Shown here in pieces: positions 8,545 through 16,681 of a stretch of DNA of 64,000 nt (the stretch's first letter is position 1; every line of letters starts with the position of its first letter). The notes beneath the pieces are model-generated. The model was not told the DNA's origin and did not search any database. It worked only from the letters and a program-made list of their open reading frames with translations. Source of the DNA: Dactylosporangium siamense (GTDB taxonomy: Bacteria > Actinomycetota > Actinomycetes > Mycobacteriales > Micromonosporaceae); the NCBI RefSeq assembly GCF_016862795.1, contig NZ_BONQ01000024.1:156319-220318 (forward strand), given 5' to 3'. Made by a program: the position numbers and the translations under genes.

Positions 8545-9891
8545 TCACCCACCGAGCACCCTCGCCATCAGCGCGGCCCGGCGCGACGGGCGGCCGGTCC
8601 GTGACTCCGACGCGTCCGCGCCGGTCATCACCCGCAGGCTGGTGTTCACGCCCAGCCAGCGCAGCGGCTCCGGCTCCCACCTCGGCGAGCGGTGCCCCAC
8701 CCACGGCAGGCCGACCAGCGGCGAGTCCTCCTTGCGGATCAGATCGGCGAGGGTACGGCCGGCGAGGTTGGACGTGCCGACGCCGTCGCCGACGTAGCCG
8801 CCCGCCCAGGCCAGTCCCGTGACGGGGTCGAGGCCGACGGACGCCATCCAGTCCCGGGCGATGCCCAGCGGGCCGCCCCACGTGTGACCGACCTCGACGG
8901 AGCCGAGCGCCGGGAACAGCTCACCCAGGACCCGCCGCAGCTCGGCGAACACCCGCGGCGACGCGTCGAACGACGGCGCGACCGCCGACCCGAAGTGGTA
9001 CGGCGCGCCCCGCCCCCCGAACGCGAGCCGGTCGTCGGCGGTGCGCTGCCCGTAGATGATGAGGTGCCGGTGGTCGGAGAACGTCTCGCGCCCCGCCAAC
9101 CCGGCCGAGGCCCAGAACGACGCCGGCAGCGGCTCGGTCGCGATCATCAGCGAGTAGACGGGCGCGATCGCCCGGCGCAGCCCCGGCAGCCGGGGCGTGA
9201 ACCCCTCGGTGGCCCGCACCACGATCGGCGCCCGCACCGTCCCGTGTGGAGTGTCGGCGCGCCCGGCGGTGATGGACGTGACCGGGGTCCGCTCGTGCAG
9301 CCGCACCCCGAGCCGCTCGACCGCGGCTGCCAGGCCACGCACCAGCTTGGCCGGCTGGATCGCGGCGCAGTGCGGCGTGTACGTGCCACCGAGCACGTCG
9401 GTCGCCCCGACCCGTTCGGACGCCTCGGCCGCGGACAGCAGCCGCAGGTCGATCCCGAGACCCTGCGCCTCGGCGACCTCGTGTCTGGCCCGCTCCAGCT
9501 GTACCGCCGACCGGGCCAGCACGACCGTCCCGCCCTTGACGTAGTCGCAGTCGATGCCTTCCAGCGCCGCGACCCGCCCGACCTCGTCCACTGTGGACTC
9601 CATCGCGGCGTTGAGCGCGAGCGCGGCGGGCAGGCCGTGGCTGCGGGCGAGCGCGGGCACCGACCTGGGGAACAGCGCCGAGCACCAGCCGCCGTTGCGG
9701 CCGCTGGCCCCGAATCCCGCGGTCTCGGCCTCCAGGACCACGATCCGCAGCGACGGGTCGGCCTTGGCGAGGTAGTACGCGGTCCAGAGTCCCGTGTACC
9801 CGGCGCCGACGATGGCGACATCGGCATCGGCGTCGCCGGGCAACGGGGCGCGCGGCGGCACCGGAGGGAGCACGGACATCCAGAAGCTCAC
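8545..9891 (-). CDS. FAD-dependent amine oxidoreductase (DAO family, PuuB-like)
   Basis: A 448-residue flavoenzyme of the D-amino-acid oxidase superfamily, closest in organisation to gamma-glutamylputrescine oxidase. The Rossmann FAD motif DVAIVGAGYTGLWTAYYLA is near residue 25, GASGRNGGW follows near residue 65, and the C-terminal FAD contact GYVGDGVGTSNLAGR is near residue 370. GTG is chosen because GAGGAGGAG lies just upstream. The GTG overlaps the stop of the flavin-binding gene (GTGA). It is the last gene of a minus-strand operon with an aminotransferase and Lrp regulator, beside a polyamine transporter, so oxidative deamination of putrescine or a derivative is likely. The exact substrate is not shown. 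Confidence 0.88.
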   Translation of the reverse strand: MSFWMSVLPPVPPRAPLPGDADADVAIVGAGYTGLWTAYYLAKADPSLRIVVLEAETAGFGASGRNGGWCSALFPRSVPALARSHGLPAALALNAAMESTVDEVGRVAALEGIDCDYVKGGTVVLARSAVQLERARHEVAEAQGLGIDLRLLSAAEASERVGATDVLGGTYTPHCAAIQPAKLVRGLAAAVERLGVRLHERTPVTSITAGRADTPHGTVRAPIVVRATEGFTPRLPGLRRAIAPVYSLMIATEPLPASFWASAGLAGRETFSDHRHLIIYGQRTADDRLAFGGRGAPYHFGSAVAPSFDASPRVFAELRRVLGELFPALGSVEVGHTWGGPLGIARDWMASVGLDPVTGLAWAGGYVGDGVGTSNLAGRTLADLIRKEDSPLVGLPWVGHRSPRWEPEPLRWLGVNTSLRVMTGADASESRTGRPSRRAALMARVLGG

Positions 9892-10496
9892 GATTGCTCC
9901 TCCTCGCACTCGATCGGGTCGCCGCGTTCAACGCGAAGGGGCACTACCCCGACCCATGGGTCGAATCCCGTGTCCTCGGGGGAAGTGCTCGGCGGCCCGG
10001 CGCTCACCTTGACCGACACTTCGTCCAGGGCCAGGGCGAGGACCAGGGTGGCGGCCAGCTCCTTGCGTGAGGGCGGGCGCACGGAAGCCCACCGGCCCGG
10101 GATGATGTGTTCGCTGATGGCCTCCAGGGCCGGCAGCTTTTCGGAAACGACCGTGCACGAGCCGAGGACCATCACGGACCGGTAGTGCATCGAGGTCTCG
10201 AACGCGCTGCGGGCCAGGACCAGGCCGTCCAGCAGCGTCACGGTGAAGCAGCACGGCGCGCCCTGCGCCAGCAGGCGGAACAGGCGGCTGCCCGTGGATC
10301 CGTGGAAGAGCACCGAGGAGCCGGACCGGCCGTATGCGACGGGGATCGCATACGGCTGTCCATCATGGACGATCGAGACGTGGCCGATCGTCCCCGCGTC
10401 GAGGATGCCGTGCAGCACGGCCCGGTCGTCGACCTGCAGCTCAGGCAGGCGTCGGACCCTGGTGCGGGCCGCGGAAGGGTTCAGAGGCGCGCCCAT
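9888..10496 (-). CDS. Pyridoxamine 5'-phosphate oxidase family flavin-binding protein
   Basis: A 202-residue split-barrel protein of the NimA/Pyridox_ox_2 group. Recognisable parts are LHGILDAGTIGHVSIVHDGQPYAIPVAY, VLFHGSTGSRLFRLL (phosphate-binding stretch) and CCFTVTLLDGLVLARSAFETSMHYRSVMVLG. Such proteins usually bind FMN or F420; given F420 synthesis in this window, either is possible. It overlaps the aminotransferase gene by 16 bp and the oxidoreductase by 4 bp, so it is in one operon with them. Its role in amine catabolism is unknown. Confidence 0.85.
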   Translation of the reverse strand: MGAPLNPSAARTRVRRLPELQVDDRAVLHGILDAGTIGHVSIVHDGQPYAIPVAYGRSGSSVLFHGSTGSRLFRLLAQGAPCCFTVTLLDGLVLARSAFETSMHYRSVMVLGSCTVVSEKLPALEAISEHIIPGRWASVRPPSRKELAATLVLALALDEVSVKVSAGPPSTSPEDTGFDPWVGVVPLRVERGDPIECEEEQS

Positions 10497-11860
10497 GCCT
10501 CGGTCAGCACCGAACGCAGGATCTGCTCGATCTCGATGAAGTGGCTCTCGCCGCAGTTCAGCGGCGGCGCCAGCTGGATCACCGGGTCGCCGCGGTCGTC
10601 GGCGCGGCAGTAGAGGCCGGCGTCGAAGAGCGCCTTGGACAGGAAGCCGCGCAGCAGCGCCTCGGACTCCTCGTCGTTGAAGGTCTCCTTGGTCGCCTTG
10701 TCCTTCACCAGCTCGATGCCGAAGAAGTAGCCGTCGCCGCGGACGTCGCCGACGATCGGCAGGTCGTACAGGCGCTCCAGGTAGGACCGGAACAGCGGCG
10801 AGTTGGTCCGCACGTGCCCGTTGAGGTCCTCGCGCTCGAAGATGTCGAGGTTGGCCATCGCGACCGCGGCGCCCACGGGGTGACCGCCGTAGGTGATGCC
10901 GTGGGCGAACCAGTTGGCGCCCTCCAGGAACGGCTCGGCGAGCCGGTCGGAGGCGAGCATCGCGCCGAGCGGCACGTAGCCGGAGGTGAGGCCCTTCGCG
11001 ACGGTGATGATGTCCGGCTGGTAGCCGAACCGCTTGGCGCCGAAGTACTCACCGAGCCGGCCGAACGCGCAGATGACCTCGTCGGAGACGAGCAGCACGT
11101 CATACCGGTCGCAGATCTCCCGGACCCGCTGGAAGTAGCCGGGCGGGGGCGGGAAGCAGCCGCCGGCGTTCTGCACGGGCTCGAGGTAGACGGCCGCGAC
11201 GGTCTCCGGGCCCTCGAACTCGATCGCCTCGGCGATGCGGTCCGCGGCCCAGACGCCGAACTGCTCCTCCGTCATCGACTGGTCGGGCCGCCGGTAGAAG
11301 TTGGTGTTGGGCACCCGGAACGCGCCCGGCACGAGCGGCTCGAACTCCTGCTTGAGCACGGGGATGCCGGTGATCGACAGGGCGCCCATCGACGTGCCGT
11401 GGTAGGCGATCGAGCGGGACAGCACCTTGGTCTTCATCGGCTTGCCGGTGCGCTTGAAGTAGGAGCGGGCCAGCTTCCAGGCGCTCTCGACGGCCTCGGA
11501 CCCGCCGGTGGTGAAGAAGACCCGGTTCAGGTCGCCGGGGGTGAGGTCGGCGAGCCGGTCGGCCAGCTCGATCGCCTTCGGGTGCCCGTAGGACCACAGC
11601 GGGAAGTACGCCAGCTCGGAGGCCTGCTTGGCGGCCGCGTCGGCGAGCTCCTGCCGGCCGTGGCCGGTCTGGACCACGAACAGCCCGGAAAGTCCGTCGA
11701 GGTAGCGCTTGCCGTTGCTGTCGTAGATGTAGGGGCCGTCGCCGCGGACGATCACCGGCACGGGGGCGTCGGCGTACGCCGACAGGCGGGTGAAGTGCAT
11801 CCAGAGGTGGTCGCGCGCGGCCTGGTCGAGGTGCGCGGCGTCGGGCTGCTGGTCGGTCAT
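10481..11860 (-). CDS. Class III PLP aminotransferase, putrescine/omega-amino acid:pyruvate type (SpuC-like)
   Basis: A 459-residue fold-type I aminotransferase. The N-terminal WMHFTRLSAY and GPYIYDSNGKRYLDGLSGLF match the SpuC/omega-transaminase group. The PLP-phosphate loop is TTGGSEAVESAWKLA, the Asp contacting the pyridine N is in LVSDEVICAFGR, and the Schiff-base Lys is in ITVAKGLTSGYVPLG near residue 288. By context it would convert putrescine to 4-aminobutanal (cyclising to pyrroline), feeding the aldehyde dehydrogenase at 23496. The ATG overlaps the lrp stop (ATGA). Substrate is inferred from neighbours; other omega-amines or beta-alanine are possible. Confidence 0.9.
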   Translation of the reverse strand: MTDQQPDAAHLDQAARDHLWMHFTRLSAYADAPVPVIVRGDGPYIYDSNGKRYLDGLSGLFVVQTGHGRQELADAAAKQASELAYFPLWSYGHPKAIELADRLADLTPGDLNRVFFTTGGSEAVESAWKLARSYFKRTGKPMKTKVLSRSIAYHGTSMGALSITGIPVLKQEFEPLVPGAFRVPNTNFYRRPDQSMTEEQFGVWAADRIAEAIEFEGPETVAAVYLEPVQNAGGCFPPPPGYFQRVREICDRYDVLLVSDEVICAFGRLGEYFGAKRFGYQPDIITVAKGLTSGYVPLGAMLASDRLAEPFLEGANWFAHGITYGGHPVGAAVAMANLDIFEREDLNGHVRTNSPLFRSYLERLYDLPIVGDVRGDGYFFGIELVKDKATKETFNDEESEALLRGFLSKALFDAGLYCRADDRGDPVIQLAPPLNCGESHFIEIEQILRSVLTEAWARL

Positions 11861-12357
11861 CGGGTCCCCCACGCATAGGTCTGCTTGGCGAGTTTGAGAT
11901 AGACGAAGGTTTCCGTGGCGGTGACGCCCGGAATGCTCCGGATCGTGTCGTTGAGGAGGTTGAGCAGGTGCTCGTCGTCGGTGCAGACCAGCTCGACGAG
12001 CAGGTCGTAACCGCCGGCGCAGATCACCACGTAGTCGATCTCCGGCACCGCGGCGAGCGCCTTGGCGACCGGGCGGAGGTCGCCCTCGACCTTGAGGCCG
12101 ATCATCACCTGGCGGGCGAAACCCAAGGTCAGTGGATCGGTCACGGCCACGATCTGCATGACGCCGGTGTCCAGCAGGCGCTGCACCCGCTGCCGGACCG
12201 CCGCCTCGGACAGGCCGACGACCTTGGCCAGAGCGGCATAGGACATGCGACCATCGCGCTGCAGCTGCTCGATGATCCGCTTGTTGACGTCGTCGAGGAC
12301 GGGCTCGGTCACGTGTGGATTCTTGCCCAAGACCCCGCTGTTGGCAACTAATTCCAT
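11857..12357 (-). CDS. Lrp/AsnC family transcriptional regulator
   Basis: A feast/famine regulator with an N-terminal helix-turn-helix (DVNKRIIEQLQRDGRMSYAALAKVVGLSEAAVRQRVQRLL) and a RAM ligand-binding domain (IDYVVICAGGYDLLVELVCTDDEHLLNLL). It heads the minus-strand aminotransferase operon and is divergent from the polyamine ABC operon, so it probably controls both in response to polyamine or amino acid. The start is uncertain. ATG 12357 gives 166 residues like related streptomycete proteins; ATG 12405 (182 aa) and GTG 12312 (151 aa) are also possible. The stretch 12313-12405 has atypical codon use, including a TTA leucine codon as the third codon from 12357, and may be untranslated leader. 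None of the starts has a good ribosome binding site. Confidence 0.9.
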   Translation of the reverse strand: MELVANSGVLGKNPHVTEPVLDDVNKRIIEQLQRDGRMSYAALAKVVGLSEAAVRQRVQRLLDTGVMQIVAVTDPLTLGFARQVMIGLKVEGDLRPVAKALAAVPEIDYVVICAGGYDLLVELVCTDDEHLLNLLNDTIRSIPGVTATETFVYLKLAKQTYAWGTR

Positions 12358-12468
12358 AGCCTGGTAACGAGAGATCTGCGGATTCGTGATCCCGTAGGAA
12401 GCCATGGTCGTTTGGGGCCGTATTTCCGTGGGGTGACGGCCGTAACCTCAGTTTGACCATATGGCGCT

Positions 12469-12500
12469 TTTCGTTGTGCGGCTCGATCGTGACAACGGAA
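12469..12500. promoter_or_regulatory. Imperfect inverted repeat between lrp and the polyamine ABC operon
   Basis: TTTCGTTGT (12469-12477) and ACAACGGAA (12492-12500) match in 8 of 9 positions across a 14-bp spacer. It lies in the 230-bp divergent intergenic region, which is relatively AT-rich. It is a candidate operator for the adjacent Lrp protein. Confidence 0.35.
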
Positions 12501-12587
12501 TCCCTTGTCTGTGATGGCACCTCGTGTCAGGATCGGTCGTCGGACACCGCCCCCCAAGGTTCCGGCCCGAGATCCGTAGGAGCCCTC

Positions 12588-13823
12588 GTGCGAAACCCCT
12601 CTCGCCCGCCGCTCTCTCCCGAAGCGGCCGCCGTCCTCAATGCCACCGGCCTGTCGCGCCGGACCCTGATGCGTGGCCTGTTCGCCGGTGGCGCGTTCAT
12701 CGCGACGGGTGGCGCCCTCGCCGCGTGCGGCACGAAGCCCGCGAAGAAGAACGAGGCGGAGAAGGCGGCGTGCACCGCCACCGACGTCTCCGCGACCGAG
12801 AAGAAGCTCAACTTCTCCAACTGGCCCCTGTATGTCGACGTCGACGAGAAGGACGAGAAGAAGCGGCCGACGCTCGACGCGTTCACCGCCAAGACCGGCA
12901 TCGCCGTCACGTACAACGAAGACGTCAACGACAACAACGAGTTCTTCGGCAAGGTGCGCAACCAGCTGCAGGCCTGCCAGTCGATCGACCGCGACATCAT
13001 GGTGCTCACCGACTGGATGGCCTCCCGCGTCGTCGGGCTCGGCTGGGTCCAGTCGTTCGACAACACCAAGACCCCGAACTTCACCAAGAACGCCCTCGCC
13101 ACCCTGAAGAACCGGGCGTGGGACAAGGACATGAAGTTCGCCGCGCCGTGGCAGTCCGGCCTGACCGGCATCGCCTACAACGCGAAGGCGACCAAAGAGG
13201 TCCGCACCATCGACGAGCTGCTCACCCGCGCCGACCTCAAGGGCAAGGTGGCGGTGCTGTCGGAGATGCGCGACACCGTCGGGCTGATCCTCATGTCGCA
13301 GGGCAAGGACCCCGGCACCGTCTCCGACGCCGAGTTCGACGCCGCGCTGGAGAAGCTGAAGAAGGCGGTGGACTCGGGCCAGATCCGCAAGTTCACCGGC
13401 AACGACTACAAGGAAGACCTGAACAAGGGCGACATCGCGGCCTGCATCGCGTGGTCCGGCGACGTCATCCAGCTCAGCGCCGAGAACGAGGACGTCAAGT
13501 TCGTCACGCCCGAGTCGGGCCTGATGCTGTGGTCGGACAACATCCTGATCCCGTCGACGGCGACCCACAAGGCCAACGTCGAGCAGCTCATCGACTACTA
13601 CTACGACCCGAAGGTCGCGGCGGAGCTGGCGGCCTACGTCAACTACATCTGCCCGGTCCAGGGCGCGCAGGACGAGATGCAGAAGCTCGACCCGGACCTG
13701 GCCAGCAACCCGCTGATCTTCCCGGACTCGGCGACCCTCGCCAAGACGAAGAGCTTCAAGGCGCTGACCGAGGACGAGGACAAGAAGTTCTCGGCGAAGT
13801 TCGAAGCGATCTCGGGGGCCTGA
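12588..13823 (+). CDS. potD: Spermidine/putrescine ABC transporter substrate-binding lipoprotein (Tat-exported)
   Basis: A 411-residue PotD/PotF-type binding protein. The N-terminus has a twin-arginine motif SRRTLMRG (about residues 24-31), a hydrophobic stretch and the lipobox LAACG, so it is exported folded by Tat and anchored as a lipoprotein. The mature part has LNFSNWPLYVD, IMVLTDWMASR, FAAPWQSGLTGIAYN, DIAACIAWSGD and MLWSDNILIPSTATHK, all typical of polyamine binders. GTG 12588 is chosen because AGGAG lies 8 nt upstream; an earlier in-frame ATG at 12453 would precede the signal with unlike sequence. First gene of a four-gene transporter operon; ATPase begins 3 bp after its stop. Confidence 0.93.
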   Translation: MRNPSRPPLSPEAAAVLNATGLSRRTLMRGLFAGGAFIATGGALAACGTKPAKKNEAEKAACTATDVSATEKKLNFSNWPLYVDVDEKDEKKRPTLDAFTAKTGIAVTYNEDVNDNNEFFGKVRNQLQACQSIDRDIMVLTDWMASRVVGLGWVQSFDNTKTPNFTKNALATLKNRAWDKDMKFAAPWQSGLTGIAYNAKATKEVRTIDELLTRADLKGKVAVLSEMRDTVGLILMSQGKDPGTVSDAEFDAALEKLKKAVDSGQIRKFTGNDYKEDLNKGDIAACIAWSGDVIQLSAENEDVKFVTPESGLMLWSDNILIPSTATHKANVEQLIDYYYDPKVAAELAAYVNYICPVQGAQDEMQKLDPDLASNPLIFPDSATLAKTKSFKALTEDEDKKFSAKFEAISGA

Positions 13824-13826
13824 TAC

Positions 13827-14975
13827 ATGTCCGAGCAGCGACACGGTGACAGCGGTGCCGACCTCAACCTGGTCGGCGTGACGAAGTCGTTCGGCGCCTT
13901 CACGGCGGTCGACGATCTCAGCCTGACGGTGCCCCAGGGGTCGTTCTTCGCCCTCCTCGGCGCCTCCGGCTGCGGCAAGACCACGACCCTGCGGATGATC
14001 GCCGGGCTCGAGGAGCCGACGGCCGGCCGTATCCTGCTCGGTGACCAGGACGTGACCCGGTTGAGGCCGTACAAGCGGCCCGTCAACACGGTGTTCCAGA
14101 GCTACGCGCTCTTCCCGCACCTCAACATCTCCGACAACGTCGCGTTCGGCCTGCGCCGGCGCGGCGTCAAGGGCGTCGCCGACCAGGTGGAGCGGATGCT
14201 CCGCCTGGTCGACCTGGAGAGCTTCGGCAAGCGCAAGCCGGCCCAGCTCTCCGGCGGCCAGCAGCAGCGGGTCGCCCTCGCCCGGGCGCTGATCAACCAC
14301 CCGCAGGTGCTGCTGCTCGACGAGCCGCTCGGCGCGCTGGACCTCAAGCTGCGCCGGCAGATGCAGGTCGAGCTCAAGCGGATCCAGACCGAGGTCGGCA
14401 TCACCTTCGTGCACGTGACCCACGACCAGGAAGAGGCCATGACCATGGCCGACACGGTCGCGGTCATGAACGCCGGCAAGATCGAACAGCTCGGCAGCCC
14501 GGTGGAGATGTACGACTACCCGGGCACCGCGTTCGTCGCGAACTTCCTCGGCCAGTCGAACCTCTTCGCCGGCGGCGTCACCGGCCGCTCCGGCGACGAC
14601 GTCCTCGTCGAGGCGCACGGCGCCCGCTTCTCGCTGCCGGCGACCCGCGCCCGCGCCGCGGACGGCTCGGTGTGGCTCGGCGTGCGGCCCGAGAAGATGC
14701 ACCTTGCCGCCGCGCTCGACAAGGTACCGGCGGGGCACCAGTCGGTCACCGGCATCATCACCGACTCCTCCTACGTCGGCGTCAGCACCCAGTACCTGGT
14801 GCGGCCCGCCTGGGGCGACGAGCTGACCGTGTTCGTGCCCAACTCGGGCGTCGCCGCCCCGCTCGCCGTCGCCAGCGAGGTGACCGTGCACTGGCGGCCC
14901 GAGCACGCGTTCCTGCTGTCGCGTCCCGAAGGGCAGACGGTGGCACCGGTGGTCGACGCCGAGGCATTGGCATGA
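13827..14975 (+). CDS. potA: Spermidine/putrescine ABC transporter ATP-binding protein
   Basis: A 382-residue PotA-type ATPase. Walker [10 protein letters not shown] is near residue 46, the Q-loop is in [11 protein letters not shown], the signature is LSGGQQQR near residue 141, Walker B is [11 protein letters not shown] and the H-loop is VTHDQEEAM. Residues about 240-382 form the C-terminal TOBE regulatory domain ([24 protein letters not shown]). It powers polyamine import with the two permeases that follow. The TGA overlaps the ATG of the next gene. Confidence 0.95.
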   Translation: MSEQRHGDSGADLNLVGVTKSFGAFTAVDDLSLTVPQGSFFALLGASGCGKTTTLRMIAGLEEPTAGRILLGDQDVTRLRPYKRPVNTVFQSYALFPHLNISDNVAFGLRRRGVKGVADQVERMLRLVDLESFGKRKPAQLSGGQQQRVALARALINHPQVLLLDEPLGALDLKLRRQMQVELKRIQTEVGITFVHVTHDQEEAMTMADTVAVMNAGKIEQLGSPVEMYDYPGTAFVANFLGQSNLFAGGVTGRSGDDVLVEAHGARFSLPATRARAADGSVWLGVRPEKMHLAAALDKVPAGHQSVTGIITDSSYVGVSTQYLVRPAWGDELTVFVPNSGVAAPLAVASEVTVHWRPEHAFLLSRPEGQTVAPVVDAEALA

Positions 14976-15874
14976 GCGCACTGGGACATGTCGGAGGATC
15001 CACCGGTACCCCGGCGAAATTGGAAAAGCCGAGGAAGCGCTGGCTGCCCTACCTGCTGCTACTGCCCGGTGGGCTGTGGCTGATCCTGTTCTTCGCGGTG
15101 CCGGCGATCCAGCTCTTCGCGACCAGCCTCTACGACCCCAGCGGGTCGCTCGAAGAGGGCTACGCGATGACCTGGCAGTTCAGCAACTACGCCGACGCCG
15201 CCAGTGAGTACCTCCCGCACTTCATGCGCTCGCTCGGCTACGCGGCCCTCACCACCGTCATCTGCCTGCTGCTGGGCTACCCCCTCGCCTACGCGATCGC
15301 GCTCAAGGGCGGCCGGTGGAAGAACCTGCTGCTCATCTGCGTCATCGCGCCGTTCTTCACCAGCTTCCTGATCCGCACCCTGGCCTGGAAGGTCATCCTG
15401 TCGGACAACGGCTGGGTCGTGACGACGCTGGACGCGCTGCACGTGCCGCTGCCCGACGGCCGGCTCCTCGCCACCACCCCGGCCGTCATCGCCGGCCTGG
15501 TCTACAACTTCCTGCCGTTCATGGTGCTGCCGCTGTACGCCAGCCTGGAGAAGCTCGACCCGCGGCTGCTCGAGGCCGCCGGCGACCTCTACGCCAGGCC
15601 GGTCGCCCGCTTCACCCGGGTCGCGCTGCCGCTGTCGATGCCCGGCGTGGTCGCCGGCACGCTGCTCACGTTCATCCCCGCGGCCGGCGACTACATCAAC
15701 GCGCAGCTGCTCGGCACCAACCGCCAGTACATGATCGGCAACGTCATCCAGTCGAAGTTCCTGAGGGTCGGCGACTACCCGAACGCCGCCGCGCTGTCGT
15801 TCACGCTGATGGCGGCGATCCTGGTCCTGGTCTTCGTCTACGTGCGGCGCGCCGGAACGGATGAGGTGCTCTGA
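14972..15874 (+). CDS. potB: Spermidine/putrescine ABC transporter permease (PotB type)
   Basis: A 300-residue inner-membrane permease with six hydrophobic segments, the first at about residues 25-47 (YLLLLPGGLWLILFF). The EAA loop reads LEAAGDLYARPVARFTRV near residue 207, where the ATPase docks. RTLAWKVILSDNGW is typical of PotB/PotH. The ATG overlaps the potA stop (ATGA) and its own TGA overlaps the potC start. Confidence 0.94.
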   Translation: MSALGHVGGSTGTPAKLEKPRKRWLPYLLLLPGGLWLILFFAVPAIQLFATSLYDPSGSLEEGYAMTWQFSNYADAASEYLPHFMRSLGYAALTTVICLLLGYPLAYAIALKGGRWKNLLLICVIAPFFTSFLIRTLAWKVILSDNGWVVTTLDALHVPLPDGRLLATTPAVIAGLVYNFLPFMVLPLYASLEKLDPRLLEAAGDLYARPVARFTRVALPLSMPGVVAGTLLTFIPAAGDYINAQLLGTNRQYMIGNVIQSKFLRVGDYPNAAALSFTLMAAILVLVFVYVRRAGTDEVL

Positions 15875-16680
15875 TGCTGCATCGCCTACGCCGCTGGGTC
15901 GCCGACCGCTGGGTCATGGCGATCGGCCTGATCGTGCTGCTGTACCTGTTCGTCCCCATCGGGGTCGTCGCCGCGATGTCCTTCCGTGACGCCGGCCGCA
16001 ACGCGCCCTACACCCTGGAGAACTACAAGTTCACCTGGGCGCACTGGGCCGACCCGTTCGGCGCCGCCGGCATCGGGCACGCGTTCTGGCTCAGCATCGC
16101 CATCGCGGCCCTGGCCACGCTCGGCGCCGTCATCCTCGGCACGCTGATGTCCTTCGCCCTGGCCCGCCACTCGTTCCGGGGCCGGGCCGCGACCAACACG
16201 CTGATCTTCCTGCCGATGGCGACCCCGGAGATCGTCATGGGCTCGTCGCTGCTGGCGCTGTTCGTCGCCGCCGGCGTGCAGCTCGGCTTCTGGACGATCG
16301 TCATCGCCCACGTCATGTTCTGCCTGTCGTTCGTGGTCGTCACCGTCAAGGCCCGCCTCGCCGGCCTCGACCCGCGGCTGCAGGAGGCCGCGATGGACCT
16401 CTACGCCAACGAGGTGCAGACCTTCCTGCGGGTCACGCTGCCGCTGGTGATGCCCGGCATCGTGGCGGCGGCGCTGCTGTCGTTCTCGCTGTCCTTCGAC
16501 GACTTCATCGTCACCAACTTCAACTCCGGCAGCGTCGTCACGTTCCCCATGTTCGTCTGGGGCGCCTCGCAGCGCGGCATCCCGCCGCAGATCAACGTGA
16601 TCGGCACCGCCATGTTCGTGATCTCGTTCCTGGTCGTGCTGATCGGCCAGATTCCCAACCTGCGCCGCCGGAAGGCCTGA
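15874..16680 (+). CDS. potC: Spermidine/putrescine ABC transporter permease (PotC type)
   Basis: A 268-residue permease partner of PotB. Hydrophobic segments start at about residue 14 (MAIGLIVLLYLFVPIGVV). The EAA loop is LQEAAMDLYANEVQTFLRV near residue 169, and SLSFDDFIVTNF is a PotC hallmark. The start overlaps the previous stop by one base (TGATG). The next gene starts 1 bp after its stop, so the saccharopine-dehydrogenase-like gene is transcribed with the transporter. Confidence 0.94.
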   Translation: MLHRLRRWVADRWVMAIGLIVLLYLFVPIGVVAAMSFRDAGRNAPYTLENYKFTWAHWADPFGAAGIGHAFWLSIAIAALATLGAVILGTLMSFALARHSFRGRAATNTLIFLPMATPEIVMGSSLLALFVAAGVQLGFWTIVIAHVMFCLSFVVVTVKARLAGLDPRLQEAAMDLYANEVQTFLRVTLPLVMPGIVAAALLSFSLSFDDFIVTNFNSGSVVTFPMFVWGASQRGIPPQINVIGTAMFVISFLVVLIGQIPNLRRRKA

Positions 16681-16681
16681 C

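Noticed and set aside
739..15003. Many long open frames antisense or out of frame to recognised genes (for example 3516-6152 minus and 12348-14981 minus)
   Set aside because: They are Arg/Pro/Ala/Gly-rich, lack family motifs and mirror genes with clear homology. Long shadow frames are expected at this GC content.
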